A stretch of 64,000 nt of DNA from Pectobacterium polonicum (GTDB lineage: Bacteria; Pseudomonadota; Gammaproteobacteria; Enterobacterales; Enterobacteriaceae). The stretch spans positions 310,001 to 374,000 of the forward strand of contig NZ_RJTN01000002.1 in assembly GCF_005497185.1 (NCBI RefSeq), read 5' to 3'. The notes beneath the pieces were generated by a model that was given only the letters and a program-made list of their open reading frames with translations, did no database searches and was not told the origin of the DNA. The position numbers and the translations under genes are program-made. Positions within the stretch are counted from its first letter, which is position 1, and each line of letters starts with the position of its first letter. Below are positions 24,527 through 34,798 of this stretch, piece after piece.

Positions 24527-27500
24527 CAGGCTTTCTCCTGCTGTACCGCTTTCTGAACATAGTCCTGGCCTTCATCATCCAGCCAGTCGATGCGTTTCAT
24601 TTTACGAACCACGACAAACTCATCGCGGTTTGACCCGACGGTGCCGTAGTAGTTAAAACCATAAGCCAGTTGGGCGTAGCCGCCGATCATATGGGTCGGT
24701 TTCGGCGTGATACGGGTCACCGAGTTGTGAATACCGCCGCGCTGCTGAGTAATTTCCGATCCCGGCAGGTTAATAATGCGTTCCTGCGCGTGGTACATCA
24801 TGGTCATTCCCGCAGGCACACGCTGGCTGACAACCGCACGCGCCGTCAGCGCACCGTTGGCGTTAAACGCTTCTACCCAGTCGTTATCCGCAATACCCAA
24901 ATCGCTGGCATCGTCTTCACTCAGCCAGATAATCGGACCACCGCGCCCCAGCGTCAGCATCAACAAGTTGTCGCTGTACGTGGAGTGAATGCCCCATTTC
25001 TGGTGTGGCGTCAGGAAGTTCAGCGGTTTTTCCGGGTTGCCGTTAGGCTTCTTATTCATCACCGGCTCAGCCGCACGGGTATCAACCGGCGGACGGTACA
25101 CCAGCAGGCTTTCACCGAAGGCACGCATCCACTCATGGTCTTGATACAGCTGTTGGCGACCGGACAGCGTACGCCACGGGATCAGCTCATGAACGTTGGT
25201 ATAACAGGCGTTATAAGAGACGTGTTCGTCTTCCAAACCAGACCAGGTCGGGCTGGAGATGATCTTGCGCGGCTGCGCCTGAATATCGCGGAAGCGAATT
25301 TTCTCGTCTTCTTTATTCAACGCCAGATGCGTGTGGTCACGACCGGTGAATTTGCTCAGCGCTTCCCACGCCTTCACGGCCACCTGCCCGTTGGTTTCCG
25401 GGGCCAGAGACAGAATCACTTCTGCCGCATCGATCGCCGTTTCAATCTTCGGACGACCCGCCGCCGCACCGTCAGCCTTGGTGTAGTTCAGTTTTTTCAG
25501 GAAATCGACTTCGGTCTGTGTGTTCCAGCCGATGCCTTTACCGCCGTTGCCCAGCTTGTCCATCAACGGACCGAGCGAGGTGAAACGTTCGTACAGGTTC
25601 GGGTAATCGCGCTCCACCATCATCAGGTGGGGTGCCGTTTTGCCCGGAATCAGATCGCACTCGCCTTTTTTCCAGTCATCCACGCCGAACGGCTGCGCCA
25701 TTTCTGCCGGGGAGTCATGCTGAATCGGCAACGTAACCAGATCGGTTTCCTGACCAAGGTGTCCCTGACAGACGCGGGAGAAGGTTTTCGCGATGCCTTT
25801 GTAGATTTCCCAGTCGCTTTTGGAATCCCACGCCGGATCGACAGCCGCAGACAGCGGATGAATAAACGGATGCATATCCGAAGTATTCATGTCGTCTTTT
25901 TCGTACCAGGTTGCCGTTGGCAGAACGATGTCGGAGTACAGGCAGGTACTGGACATACGAAAATCAAGCGTTACCACCAGATCCAACTTGCCTTCAACGC
26001 CTTGATCGCGCCATTCCACCTCTTCCGGCTTCACGCTGCCCGCCGTACCCAGATCTTGTCCTTGAATACCGTGCTCCGTACCCAGCAGGTACTTCAGCAT
26101 GTATTCGTGGCCTTTACCGGAGGAACCCAGCAGGTTAGAACGCCAGATGAACAGGTTGCGCGGGTAGTTTTGCGGGCTATCCGGCTGTTCAGCGGCAAAT
26201 TTGATTTCACCTGATTTCAACGCGGCAACGGTATATTCCTGCGGCGTGACACCAGCGGCACGCGCTTTTTCTGCGATATCCAGCGGGTTAACGTTCAACT
26301 GCGGTGCAGATGGCAGCCAGCCCATACGTTCGGCACGCACGTTGAAGTCAATCATGCTGCCAGTAAAGCGGGATTTATCCGCCAGCGGTGACAACAATTC
26401 CTGCGGCGCGACGGTTTCATAACGCCACTGGCTGGAATGGTTATAGAAGAACGACGTACTGTTCATGTGACGAGGCGGACGCTGCCAGTCCAGACCAAAC
26501 GCCAGCGGCGTCCAACCGGTTTGCGGACGCAGTTTTTCTTGTCCGACATAGTGCGCCCAACCACCACCGCTCTGACCGACACAGCCGCAGAAAATCAGCA
26601 TGTTGATAATGCCGCGGTAGTTCATGTCCATGTGATACCAGTGGTTGATACCGGCACCGACGATGATCATCGAACGACCGTGCGTTTTATCGGCGTTATC
26701 CGCGAATTCACGTGCAATACGGATGATGTTCTGACGAGAAACGCCAGTGATTTTCTCAGCCCAGGCTGGGCTATACGCTTTCACATCGTCGTAATCGCGC
26801 GCACAGTTGTCGTCGCCCAGACCACGATCCAGGCCGTAGTTCGCCATGGTCAGGTCATACACGCAGGCCACCAGCGCTTCGCTACCGTCAGCCAGCGTCA
26901 AACGCTTAACCGGCAGTTTGTGCAGCAGGATTTCTTCTAGCGCAACGTTGTTGAAATGTTCACTGACCGCGCCGCCAAAATACGGGAAGCCGACATCAAC
27001 CACATCGTCGTGCGACCCCAGCAGGCTCAAGCGCAGCTTCACTTCTTCACCGCTCACGCCGTCGCGCTGTTCCAGATTCCATTTGCCCTGATCGCCCCAA
27101 CGGTAGCCGATCGATCCTTGCGGCGCCGTCAGGTTGCCGCTTTCATCGTCAATCGCGATGGTTTTCCACTGCGGGTTATTGTCTTGGCCGAGGTTGTCCA
27201 CCAGATCGGAGGCACGCAGCATACGGCCTGCCGCGTAGTAACCGTCTTCACGCGGTTCCAGCAGCACCAGCATCGGTAAATCTGTGTATTGACGAACATA
27301 CTCGCTGAAATACTGGCTCGGTTTGTCGAGGTGGAACTCTTTCAGAATAACGTGGCCCATTGCCAGCGCCATCGCGCTGTCGGTGCCTTGTTTCGGGTTC
27401 AGCCAATGGTCGCACAGCTTGGCGATTTCAGCGTAGTCCGGCGTCACCGCAACGGTTTTGGTGCCTTTGTAGCGAACTTCCGTAAAGAAGTGGGCATCTG

Positions 27501-28287
27501 GCGTACGGGTTTGCGGAACGTTAGAGCCCCAGGCAATGATGTAAGAGGAGTTATACCAGTCTGCCGATTCCGGTACGTCAGTCTGCTCACCCCAGGTCAT
27601 CGGTGACGCCGGTGGCAAGTCACAGTACCAGTCATAGAAGCTCAGGCACACGCCGCCGAGCAGAGAAAGGTAACGCGCACCGGCCGCGTAGGACACCATC
27701 GACATCGCAGGAATCGGTGAGAAGCCGATAACGCGGTCTGGGCCATAGGTTTTGGCGGTGTAAACGTTAGAGGCAGCGATCAGCTCGTTAACTTCATTCC
27801 AGTCAGAACGAACGAAACCACCACGGCCACGAATTTGTTTGTAGTATTTGGTTTTTTCGGGGTCATTGACGATGGATGCCCAGGCATCAACCGGATCGCT
27901 GTGCGTCAGTTTCGCTTCACGCCACAGCTTCATCAGGCGTTTACGCATCATCGGGTATTTCAGGCGGTTGGCGCTGTACAGATACCAGGAGTAGCTGGCG
28001 CCGCGCGGGCAGCCGCGAGGTTCATGGTTAGGCAGGTCCGGGCGGGTACGCGGGTAGTCAGTCTGCTGCGTTTCCCACGTCACCAGACCGTTTTTCACAT
28101 AAATCTTCCAGCTACATGAACCGGTACAGTTTACCCCGTGGGTAGAACGTACGATTTTGTCATGCTGCCAGCGACTGCGATAGCCGTCTTCCCAGTCACG
28201 ATTGGTATTGAGGGTCTGGCCATGACCATCAGAAAACGGTTCGGCCAGTTGTTTGAAGTAATGTAACCGGTCAAGGAATTTGCTCAT
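24526..28287 (-). CDS. narG: Respiratory nitrate reductase A alpha subunit (Mo-bisMGD)
   Basis: A 1253-aa catalytic subunit that reduces nitrate to nitrite at a molybdenum bis-MGD centre. The FS0 cluster ligands H50, C54, C58 and C93 (THGVNCTGSCSW ... RGCPRG) are all present; the first ligand is His, as in E. coli NarG. The Mo-ligand aspartate region (DVPESADWYNSSYI) is intact. The start at 28287 has AGGAGAG upstream; the open frame extends to 28464 but into the FNR-controlled promoter. There is no Tat export, consistent with a membrane-bound enzyme facing the cytoplasm. Confidence 0.97.
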   Translation of the reverse strand: MSKFLDRLHYFKQLAEPFSDGHGQTLNTNRDWEDGYRSRWQHDKIVRSTHGVNCTGSCSWKIYVKNGLVTWETQQTDYPRTRPDLPNHEPRGCPRGASYSWYLYSANRLKYPMMRKRLMKLWREAKLTHSDPVDAWASIVNDPEKTKYYKQIRGRGGFVRSDWNEVNELIAASNVYTAKTYGPDRVIGFSPIPAMSMVSYAAGARYLSLLGGVCLSFYDWYCDLPPASPMTWGEQTDVPESADWYNSSYIIAWGSNVPQTRTPDAHFFTEVRYKGTKTVAVTPDYAEIAKLCDHWLNPKQGTDSAMALAMGHVILKEFHLDKPSQYFSEYVRQYTDLPMLVLLEPREDGYYAAGRMLRASDLVDNLGQDNNPQWKTIAIDDESGNLTAPQGSIGYRWGDQGKWNLEQRDGVSGEEVKLRLSLLGSHDDVVDVGFPYFGGAVSEHFNNVALEEILLHKLPVKRLTLADGSEALVACVYDLTMANYGLDRGLGDDNCARDYDDVKAYSPAWAEKITGVSRQNIIRIAREFADNADKTHGRSMIIVGAGINHWYHMDMNYRGIINMLIFCGCVGQSGGGWAHYVGQEKLRPQTGWTPLAFGLDWQRPPRHMNSTSFFYNHSSQWRYETVAPQELLSPLADKSRFTGSMIDFNVRAERMGWLPSAPQLNVNPLDIAEKARAAGVTPQEYTVAALKSGEIKFAAEQPDSPQNYPRNLFIWRSNLLGSSGKGHEYMLKYLLGTEHGIQGQDLGTAGSVKPEEVEWRDQGVEGKLDLVVTLDFRMSSTCLYSDIVLPTATWYEKDDMNTSDMHPFIHPLSAAVDPAWDSKSDWEIYKGIAKTFSRVCQGHLGQETDLVTLPIQHDSPAEMAQPFGVDDWKKGECDLIPGKTAPHLMMVERDYPNLYERFTSLGPLMDKLGNGGKGIGWNTQTEVDFLKKLNYTKADGAAAGRPKIETAIDAAEVILSLAPETNGQVAVKAWEALSKFTGRDHTHLALNKEDEKIRFRDIQAQPRKIISSPTWSGLEDEHVSYNACYTNVHELIPWRTLSGRQQLYQDHEWMRAFGESLLVYRPPVDTRAAEPVMNKKPNGNPEKPLNFLTPHQKWGIHSTYSDNLLMLTLGRGGPIIWLSEDDASDLGIADNDWVEAFNANGALTARAVVSQRVPAGMTMMYHAQERIINLPGSEITQQRGGIHNSVTRITPKPTHMIGGYAQLAYGFNYYGTVGSNRDEFVVVRKMKRIDWLDDEGQDYVQKAVQQEKA

Positions 28288-28386
28288 CCGGACTCTCCTG
28301 CTGCGAAGCCTGCTGGCCCCTGTCGTTATGAAATGCTCGTAGCAGACATCTGTTTTTGCTGACGACACATCGCTCAAATTGGCGCT

Positions 28387-28428
28387 AGGGTATCCAGCAA
28401 CCGCGTCGCCAAACTTGATAACGATCAA
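28387..28428 (-). promoter_or_regulatory. narG promoter with perfect FNR box
   Basis: TTGATAACGATCAA (28415-28428) is a perfect FNR consensus. A -10 candidate TACCCT lies at 28387-28392, placing the FNR centre near -41.5 of a start around 28380, the classical class II arrangement. Anaerobic activation is thus expected. Confidence 0.85.
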
Positions 28429-28641
28429 GAGTGTCCCCCGGTAAAAAACGGAGTACATCACCATCTACCACCAAAGAATTATTATGCAAAAAACACATAA
28501 ATAAATGATTTTAAAGGATAAAAATAAAACCACTGATTTTGTGTTTATACTGAATTCATACACACGACTATTTAGAGGTAGTAGTCGGGAGGCGACGAAA
28601 AATCGTGCAGATTCAGTAAAGGGGGTAGCTGGATGCAGCGC

Positions 28642-28673
28642 AAAAAAAACGCCTCCCCGAAAAGGAGGAGGCG
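28642..28673 (-). terminator. Rho-independent terminator of narK
   Basis: Read leftwards, CGCCTCC-N10-GGAGGCG is followed by eight T residues. It lies about 95 bases after the narK stop. The rest of 28465-28767 shows no gene. Confidence 0.9.
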
Positions 28674-28767
28674 CTGAGAAACGGACACCGAACGTTCTGA
28701 TGATTACTCCCCGAACGTTATAGAGAAATTCCGTCGGCGAGAGGAATCCGCTTTTCTTTCTGGCGAA

Positions 28768-30156
28768 TCAGCTTTTCTTTCTGGCATAAAACAACCAGGT
28801 CACCAGAATGCACACCACGTAGCACACCACAAACACTTTCATGGCGCCGGTGGGTGAACCGGTCAACTCAAGCGACATCCCGAAAGCTTGCGGGATGAAG
28901 AAGCCGCCGATCGCGCCAATGGCCGAAATGAAGCCCAGCGCCGCAGCGGTATCTGTAGCGGCAGAACTCTGTGCATCCGCATCGCTGCCACCCTGTGCTT
29001 TAACCCGGTCTCCCGTTAATTTACGGAAAATCACGGCAATCATCTGGAACGTTGACCCACTCCCCAAACCCGCCGTCAGGAACAACATCATGAAGATGCC
29101 AAAGAACATCCCGAATGAACCGGCAGAGTTCGCACTCGGCAAAGACAGGAACAGTAACACCGAGAAAATCGCCATCAGGATGAAGTTAATCAGCGTGACT
29201 TTCACACCGCCAAAGCGATCGGACAGCATTCCGCCAACCGGACGCGCCAGCGCCCCCAACAGCGGCCCGAAGAACGCGTAGTACAGAATAACAATGTCGG
29301 GAAACTGCGTTCTCGACAGCATACCGAAACCTGCCGAAAAACCGATAAATGAGCCAAAGGTGGACAGATACAGGAAGCTGAGTACCCACAGGTGCATTTG
29401 CTTCAACACCGGTAACTGCTTGCGTATCGACGCATTGGCCGTCGACAGATCGTTCATGCCAAACCAGGCAGCCGTTGCAGCAATAACCAGAAACGGTACC
29501 CACATCCACGCGGCGTGGTGCAGCCAAATTTGGTTACCGTCTGGCTGAACAACGCCATTACCGGAAAAGCCCAGAATCGGCAGAAAAATCACCACCGGCA
29601 CCAGCAACTGCATCACACTCACGCCGAGGTTGCCCAATCCGCCGTTAATACCTAATGCACTGCCCTGACGTGATTTGGGGAAGAAGAAACTGATGTTCGC
29701 CATGCTGGACGCGAAATTCGCCCCCGCGAAACCACACATCAGGGAAATCGTAACGAAAATGCTGTAAGGCGTTTGCGGATTCTGTACGGCAAACCCAAGC
29801 CAAATACACGGGATAACCAGAATAATGGTACTTAACGTCGTCCACCGGCGGCCGCCAACCATGGGGATAACGAAGGAGTAAGGGACACGCAACAGCGCAC
29901 CGGAAACGGAAGGCAGCGCGGTAAGCAAAAAGAGCTGGTCTGTGGTAAAACTAAATCCGACCTTGTTTAAGTTAACGGCCACGGTGCTGAAAATCATCCA
30001 GACACAAAACGACAACAGCAGGCACGGTACGGAGATCCAAAGATTACGCTGTGCTATCCGTTGTCCACCAGATTGCCATAATTTTGCATCTTCAGGATTC
30101 CATTCCCTTATCAGCGTGCTTTGCGATACTTTTTCGGGTGATGAAGGCTGCGTCAT
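28768..30156 (-). CDS. narK: Nitrate/nitrite transporter, MFS family
   Basis: A 462-aa inner-membrane major-facilitator protein with about 12 membrane helices that brings nitrate in and nitrite out. The nitrate signature glycine-rich helices are visible as CGFAGANFASSMANISFFFP and SAIGAIGGFFIPQAFGMSL. The ATG at 30156 has GAGG upstream. Its position next to narXL and its own FNR box favour narK over narU. It is transcribed away from narX and towards narG but has its own terminator. Confidence 0.95.
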   Translation of the reverse strand: MTQPSSPEKVSQSTLIREWNPEDAKLWQSGGQRIAQRNLWISVPCLLLSFCVWMIFSTVAVNLNKVGFSFTTDQLFLLTALPSVSGALLRVPYSFVIPMVGGRRWTTLSTIILVIPCIWLGFAVQNPQTPYSIFVTISLMCGFAGANFASSMANISFFFPKSRQGSALGINGGLGNLGVSVMQLLVPVVIFLPILGFSGNGVVQPDGNQIWLHHAAWMWVPFLVIAATAAWFGMNDLSTANASIRKQLPVLKQMHLWVLSFLYLSTFGSFIGFSAGFGMLSRTQFPDIVILYYAFFGPLLGALARPVGGMLSDRFGGVKVTLINFILMAIFSVLLFLSLPSANSAGSFGMFFGIFMMLFLTAGLGSGSTFQMIAVIFRKLTGDRVKAQGGSDADAQSSAATDTAAALGFISAIGAIGGFFIPQAFGMSLELTGSPTGAMKVFVVCYVVCILVTWLFYARKKS

Positions 30157-30197
30157 AAAAACCTCGATAAATAAAAACGCGGTAGAATTAAGGCGCA

Positions 30198-30238
30198 ACA
30201 TTAGGGATTACACAGCAGGTAAAGTTGATGCAAATCAA
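30198..30238 (-). promoter_or_regulatory. narK promoter with perfect FNR box
   Basis: TTGATGCAAATCAA (30225-30238) is a perfect FNR box. TAATGT at 30198-30203 is a fitting -10, again giving class II spacing near -41.5. Confidence 0.85.
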
Positions 30239-30386
30239 CGCGCTGTCAGGTAAAAAAACCGGGTAAAAATAACCACACTCCTTAATGAGTAATAAAAATA
30301 GAAAAATAAGCATCGATAATTCAATCTGTTATATCTCTCTTTTTTCTTACTGCCATATCCCCTTTCAAGACATGGATATTCGGTGG

Positions 30387-30402
30387 TACTCACTAGTGGG
30401 TA
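30387..30402. promoter_or_regulatory. NarL/NarP-type 7-2-7 site between narK and narX
   Basis: TACTCAC-TA-GTGGGTA is an inverted pair of NarL heptamers (consensus TACYYMT, one mismatch each) with the 2-base spacing that NarL and NarP recognise. It lies upstream of both divergent genes and probably mediates nitrate induction of narK. Confidence 0.75.
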
Positions 30403-30492
30403 TAGGGTTATCATGTAGGATCGGGAAAAATGCCAAAAGGGTTATCCTTCTCGGTACTGGTTTTCTACTCCTCCAGCAGAGGTCGCTTTATT

Positions 30493-32301
30493 ATGTTGAA
30501 ACGTTTCCTGCTGCCGCTGTCGCTCGTCAATCAGGTTGCACTGTTGATGCTGCTACTCGGTTTGTTGGGTATTGCAGGCATGTCGGTTTCCAGTTGGATG
30601 TCACAAAGCATCCAAGGGAATGCGCACGCCATTAATAAAGCAGGCTCGCTGCGTATGCAAAGCTACCGGTTGCTATCGATGGTGCCACTCTCTGCCGAGA
30701 ATCAAATTTATCTGCAAGAACTGGAAGAAGACGAAATCAGTAGCGACCTTCAGCAGGCGGTGCGCCGGGAAGGGCTTAGTGAACAATTCACTGCGCTGCG
30801 CGTTTTCTGGCTGGAGAGCCTGCAACCGCATCTGCGGCAGGCGACGCACTCTGCCGATGCCGCGCCGGATGTCGCTCGTTTCGTGAAACAATTAGACGAT
30901 CTGGTTTCCGCTATCGATCATAAAACCGAGCAGCGGTTAATGATGGTCACGCTGGTGCAGCGTATCTTCATCGGCATCATGTTTATCCTGCTGGTTACCA
31001 CGTTCTTTTATCTACGTCGCCGCTTGCTGACACCGTGGCGGCGTCTGGTTTCGATGGCGCAGGCTATCGGACAGGGTGACTTCACCCAACGCGTCACCAT
31101 CAACGGGCATGATGAAATGAGCACGCTGGGACAGGTGTTGAACAGCATGTCGGATGAGCTTTCCGCCATGTACCACAGTCTGGAACAGCGAGTGATAGAG
31201 AAAACCGCCGATCTGCAACAGAAGAACGATCTGCTTTCTTTCCTTTATCGCGCCAGCCGACGCCTACATACCGGTGCGCCGCTGTGTAGTCGGCTGATGC
31301 CGATCTTGAACGAATTACCTTCATTAACGCCGCTGCGCAATATTCAACTACGGCTGTATGAAGATAACAATCAAGAACAGTTTCACCAGTTTAGCGATTG
31401 CAACCAATTACAACCGGACCACTGCCCGGATAACAGCTGTCAGAGCTGCGGTATGCAGGCAAAACGTGAAGAATTGCCGGGTGAACCTCACTGTTGGGAT
31501 CTCCACGATAAACACGGGCAATACGGTGTTGTGCTGGCCACCTTGCCGGGTAATACCACATTAAGTCGCGATCAGAATCAGTTGCTGAATACCTTATTAG
31601 AGCAGTTGACCAGTACACTGGCGTTAGAACGACAGTCCAACCATCAGCAGCAGTTGATGCTGATGGAAGAACGCGCCACCATTGCCCGCGAACTACACGA
31701 CTCTATCGCACAATCCCTCTCCTGCCTGAAAATTCAGGTGAGCTGCCTGCAAATGCAGGGCGGCGATTTGCCCCCAGCTTCCCAGCAGTTGCTGACGGAA
31801 ATGCGGGAAGAGTTGAACACCGCCTACCGCCAACTGCGTGAACTGTTGACCACCTTCCGGCTGAAACTTTCTGAGTCTGGCTTACTTGCCGCGCTGCGGG
31901 CATCGGTCGATGAATTCGGCAAGCGGTTAGGGTATCCCATCGAACTGCATTACCATTTGCCACCACAGTCGGTCTCTGCTCATCAAGGCATTCACGTTCT
32001 ACAAATTGTGCGTGAAGCACTGAGCAATATTTATAAACACGCGCAGGCCACGCAGGTCGATATCACGCTGCAACTACGTCAGGGTTGTATCGAACTTAGC
32101 GTGACAGATAACGGCATCGGCATTCCCGATGATGCCAGCCGCGCCAACCACTATGGACTGATTATCATGCGCGACCGTGCACGAGGTTTGCACGGCGAAT
32201 GCATTGTTCGACGCCGGCCACTGGGGGGGACTGAAGTCAATGTCAGTTTCCTCTCCGAATACCGTCACCGGCTACCATTAACAGGAGAAACACATGATTA
32301 A
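30493..32301 (+). CDS. narX: Nitrate/nitrite sensor histidine kinase
   Basis: A 602-aa inner-membrane sensor. Two membrane helices bracket a periplasmic domain that begins with the nitrate-binding P-box ([18 protein letters not shown] near 37-54). A HAMP linker, a cysteine-rich central module ([10 protein letters not shown]) and a HisKA_3 kinase follow, with the phospho-accepting His in [15 protein letters not shown] and ATP motifs NIYKHA, DNGIGIP and [10 protein letters not shown]. The ATG at 30493 matches the known N-terminus; a longer frame from 30430 is not needed. It overlaps narL by 8 bases. The conserved P-box and Cys cluster favour NarX over NarQ. Confidence 0.95.
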   Translation: MLKRFLLPLSLVNQVALLMLLLGLLGIAGMSVSSWMSQSIQGNAHAINKAGSLRMQSYRLLSMVPLSAENQIYLQELEEDEISSDLQQAVRREGLSEQFTALRVFWLESLQPHLRQATHSADAAPDVARFVKQLDDLVSAIDHKTEQRLMMVTLVQRIFIGIMFILLVTTFFYLRRRLLTPWRRLVSMAQAIGQGDFTQRVTINGHDEMSTLGQVLNSMSDELSAMYHSLEQRVIEKTADLQQKNDLLSFLYRASRRLHTGAPLCSRLMPILNELPSLTPLRNIQLRLYEDNNQEQFHQFSDCNQLQPDHCPDNSCQSCGMQAKREELPGEPHCWDLHDKHGQYGVVLATLPGNTTLSRDQNQLLNTLLEQLTSTLALERQSNHQQQLMLMEERATIARELHDSIAQSLSCLKIQVSCLQMQGGDLPPASQQLLTEMREELNTAYRQLRELLTTFRLKLSESGLLAALRASVDEFGKRLGYPIELHYHLPPQSVSAHQGIHVLQIVREALSNIYKHAQATQVDITLQLRQGCIELSVTDNGIGIPDDASRANHYGLIIMRDRARGLHGECIVRRRPLGGTEVNVSFLSEYRHRLPLTGETHD

Positions 32302-32944
32302 CGAAGACGCCGCCACCCTACTGCTGATTGATGACCATCCCATGTTGCGCAATGGCGTTAAACAACTCATCAGTATGGACCCAGAATTACAGGTGGCCGG
32401 TGAAGCCAGTCACGGCGAACAGGGTGTCGAACTCGCGGAACAGTTGGACCCGGATTTGATTTTGCTCGATTTGAATATGCCCGGCATGAATGGTCTGGAA
32501 ACGCTAAATCGCCTGCGGGAAAAGTCACTGTCCGGCCGTATTGTCGTCTTTAGCGTATCTAACCATGAAGACGATGTGGTCAATGCATTAAAGAATGGTG
32601 CCGATGGTTACCTGCTGAAAGATATGGAGCCGGAAGATTTATTAGCCGCGCTGCATCAGGCGGCATCTGGGAAAATGGTGCTGAGTGAAACGTTGACCCC
32701 AATTTTGGCCGCCAGCCTGCGTGAAAGTCGCCACAGCAGTGACCGGGATATTCAGCAACTCACGCCACGCGAACGCGATATTCTGAAATTGCTGGCTCAG
32801 GGACTCTCCAATAAAGTGATTGCCCGTAAGCTCACCATTACGGAAAGTACCGTGAAAGTTCACGTCAAACACCTGTTGAAGAAAATGAAGCTCAAATCGC
32901 GCGTTGAAGCGGCAGTCTGGGTATTGCAAGAAAAAGTCATTTAA
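32294..32944 (+). CDS. narL: Nitrate/nitrite response regulator
   Basis: A 216-aa response regulator: a receiver domain with the phospho-acceptor aspartate in [13 protein letters not shown] near residue 59, then a LuxR/FixJ-type HTH ([19 protein letters not shown] ... [16 protein letters not shown]). It activates narG and narK under nitrate and represses alternative anaerobic respiration. It is coupled to narX by an 8-base overlap. Invasin-like ychO, found between narX and narL's neighbours in E. coli, is absent. Confidence 0.96.
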   Translation: MINEDAATLLLIDDHPMLRNGVKQLISMDPELQVAGEASHGEQGVELAEQLDPDLILLDLNMPGMNGLETLNRLREKSLSGRIVVFSVSNHEDDVVNALKNGADGYLLKDMEPEDLLAALHQAASGKMVLSETLTPILAASLRESRHSSDRDIQQLTPRERDILKLLAQGLSNKVIARKLTITESTVKVHVKHLLKKMKLKSRVEAAVWVLQEKVI

Positions 32945-33039
32945 TCAAATCGTAACAAAATTATTTAATCAAAGTGTAAAACCGGCAGTTATGATCAGCG
33001 GTAAGGATAAGGCGCCCAGGCGCCCCTCCCATCGAGATT

Positions 33040-33089
33040 ATCCTCGCGCGAGCGAGGATGCAGCAGAAGTTGGTGGAAATACCACCACC
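33040..33089 (+). terminator. Two hairpins downstream of narL
   Basis: ATCCTCGC-GCGA-GCGAGGAT (33040-33059) and TGGTGG-AAATA-CCACCA (33073-33089) follow narL. Neither has a U-run, so termination is probable but not certain. Nothing else is seen between 32945 and 33228. Confidence 0.5.
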
Positions 33090-33228
33090 ATTCTACCAAA
33101 TTAAACGGTTGCTAAACGATACCGGCATTTATAGCCATTATCCTAATTAATGTGACGTTGCTCTCGTCTAAACTAGTTTGTAATCGCATTTTTAAGCTTT
33201 TACACCGAGTTTAACGTTGAGGAACAAC

Positions 33229-34503
33229 ATGAAGAAGGTCAGTAAGGAGCGATTTATCGGCCTGGAATGGTTACGATTTTTGCTCGGCTGCTACGTGATG
33301 ATTTATCACACGGTTCACATCTACCCCCAGCGTGAGCGCATCCCTTTTTTGAGCGAACTCACGAGTATGGGGTTCTTCGCCACCAGCACGTTCTTTGTCC
33401 TGTCTGGTTTTTTGCTCGCGCATGTCTACATTAAGGACGGGCGTCTGCGCGAACCTGTTCGCCAGTTCTGGGCTAAACGCTTCTTTAATCTTTACCCTAT
33501 CCATATCATCGCCCTGTTGTCTTCTATTGCCGTCGTCACGCTCATGCAGTGGCTGGCGGTGCCGCCGGAAGGACAAGTCGCCAGTGCGCGGTTCGTCATT
33601 TATGACACCAACGACCCCGCTGCCGACCCCGAAACGCTGCGCCATTACATGACGAATGCACAACTGGCGTTCAACGGGTTATTGCAGGTACTGATGTTGC
33701 AGGCATGGAATCCTTACTTCCTGACCTTCAATGCCCCGTTATGGTCGCTTTCTACGCTGTTCTTTTTCTATCTGGCATTTCCGCTGTTGGCTCCGCGTCT
33801 GTTGAACAGCCGTCATCCGTGGCTGTGGATGGGCATCGTCTGCTTGCTGTATCTGCTACCGCCGATTTGGGTGATCTGGCAGCAGCAGTTCGGCATGCCG
33901 TACACCGGACTGTTGCAACGTGGGCCGATCTTCCGTTTGCCGGAATTTCTGGCCGGGATTTTAGGCTATGCGCTGTTCCGTCATTATCGCCAGAAAGATC
34001 GCTCACCGTTAAGCAAGGGCCAGCGCTACAGCGTTGCCCTGTTTATCGCTATAAACTTCCTCGTGGCGACCTGGCTATTCACGAAAGGTGATGCTTATTG
34101 GTACTTTCTGCTGCACAACGGTTTGCTGTTGCCAGCTCAGGTTGGTTTAGTGTGTCTCAGTGCACTGGCGCGTGAGCCTAACAGCGAGTGGCTGCGGCAT
34201 TGGTCACCACGACTGGGGGCTGCATCGCTCTCCATCTTTGCGCTACATGTTCCGCTCTTCAATCTGTTCCGCACGTTGGAACAGCTGATACGCGGTAATC
34301 CAATGGCCTGTTTCAGCGATTGGGACCAGTGTATTGCCGCTGCCGGTCAAGTACAGTTGTCCATGACGGGCTACATCATTTTCCTGCTCAGCACCGTGAC
34401 GCTATGCGTTCTCTTCCAGGAACGAATTGTGTTCCGCGTAAGGACGTTCCTGACCTCACGTTTCCTTAGCAGCAATACATCACGCACGCAGCGTACCGCG
34501 TAG
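33229..34503 (+). CDS. Acyltransferase_3-family membrane O-acyltransferase
   Basis: A 424-aa polytopic inner-membrane protein of the acyltransferase_3 (OafA/NodX) group. The opening FIGLEWLRFLLGCYVMIYHTVH carries the family histidine (shown by its parts GLEWLRF and IYHTVH), and FFATSTFFVLSGFLLAH follows. About ten membrane segments are predicted. Relatives transfer acetyl or succinyl groups to surface polysaccharides or lipids. The ATG at 33229 has GAGG upstream. No polysaccharide genes are nearby, so the acceptor is unknown. Confidence 0.88.
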   Translation: MKKVSKERFIGLEWLRFLLGCYVMIYHTVHIYPQRERIPFLSELTSMGFFATSTFFVLSGFLLAHVYIKDGRLREPVRQFWAKRFFNLYPIHIIALLSSIAVVTLMQWLAVPPEGQVASARFVIYDTNDPAADPETLRHYMTNAQLAFNGLLQVLMLQAWNPYFLTFNAPLWSLSTLFFFYLAFPLLAPRLLNSRHPWLWMGIVCLLYLLPPIWVIWQQQFGMPYTGLLQRGPIFRLPEFLAGILGYALFRHYRQKDRSPLSKGQRYSVALFIAINFLVATWLFTKGDAYWYFLLHNGLLLPAQVGLVCLSALAREPNSEWLRHWSPRLGAASLSIFALHVPLFNLFRTLEQLIRGNPMACFSDWDQCIAAAGQVQLSMTGYIIFLLSTVTLCVLFQERIVFRVRTFLTSRFLSSNTSRTQRTA

Positions 34504-34521
34504 CACAATCATCGCACACGC

Positions 34522-34551
34522 TCTCTGGCCTGAAACACGCAGGGCCAGAGA
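34522..34551 (+). terminator. Hairpin downstream of the acyltransferase gene
   Basis: TCTCTGGCC-N12-GGCCAGAGA is a 9-bp stem about 20 bases after the stop. It is followed by C-rich rather than T-rich DNA. Confidence 0.5.
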
Positions 34552-34798
34552 TCCCCCCCACATCGGCGTCCTCTGCCACCGCTAAAAATGTGACAGACAT
34601 CGCGTTATAGCGGTTAATCATCAATAGCAACTTTTATAACTATTTACATTCTAATCAATTATCGTTTTCGGGTAGAGCATCACTCAGATTCCTGTTAATG
34701 TTTGCCGTTCCGGGCTAAACCGGTTCGTTATCAACGGCTGCACGTCTTCGTCTCTGACGGACGTCTCACTACATGTCACCACGGTTTATTTGGCAATA

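Noticed and set aside
24670-26214. Long plus-strand open frame of 514 codons inside narG
   Set aside because: It is antisense to the conserved narG frame and has a shadow-like arginine/glutamine-rich translation.
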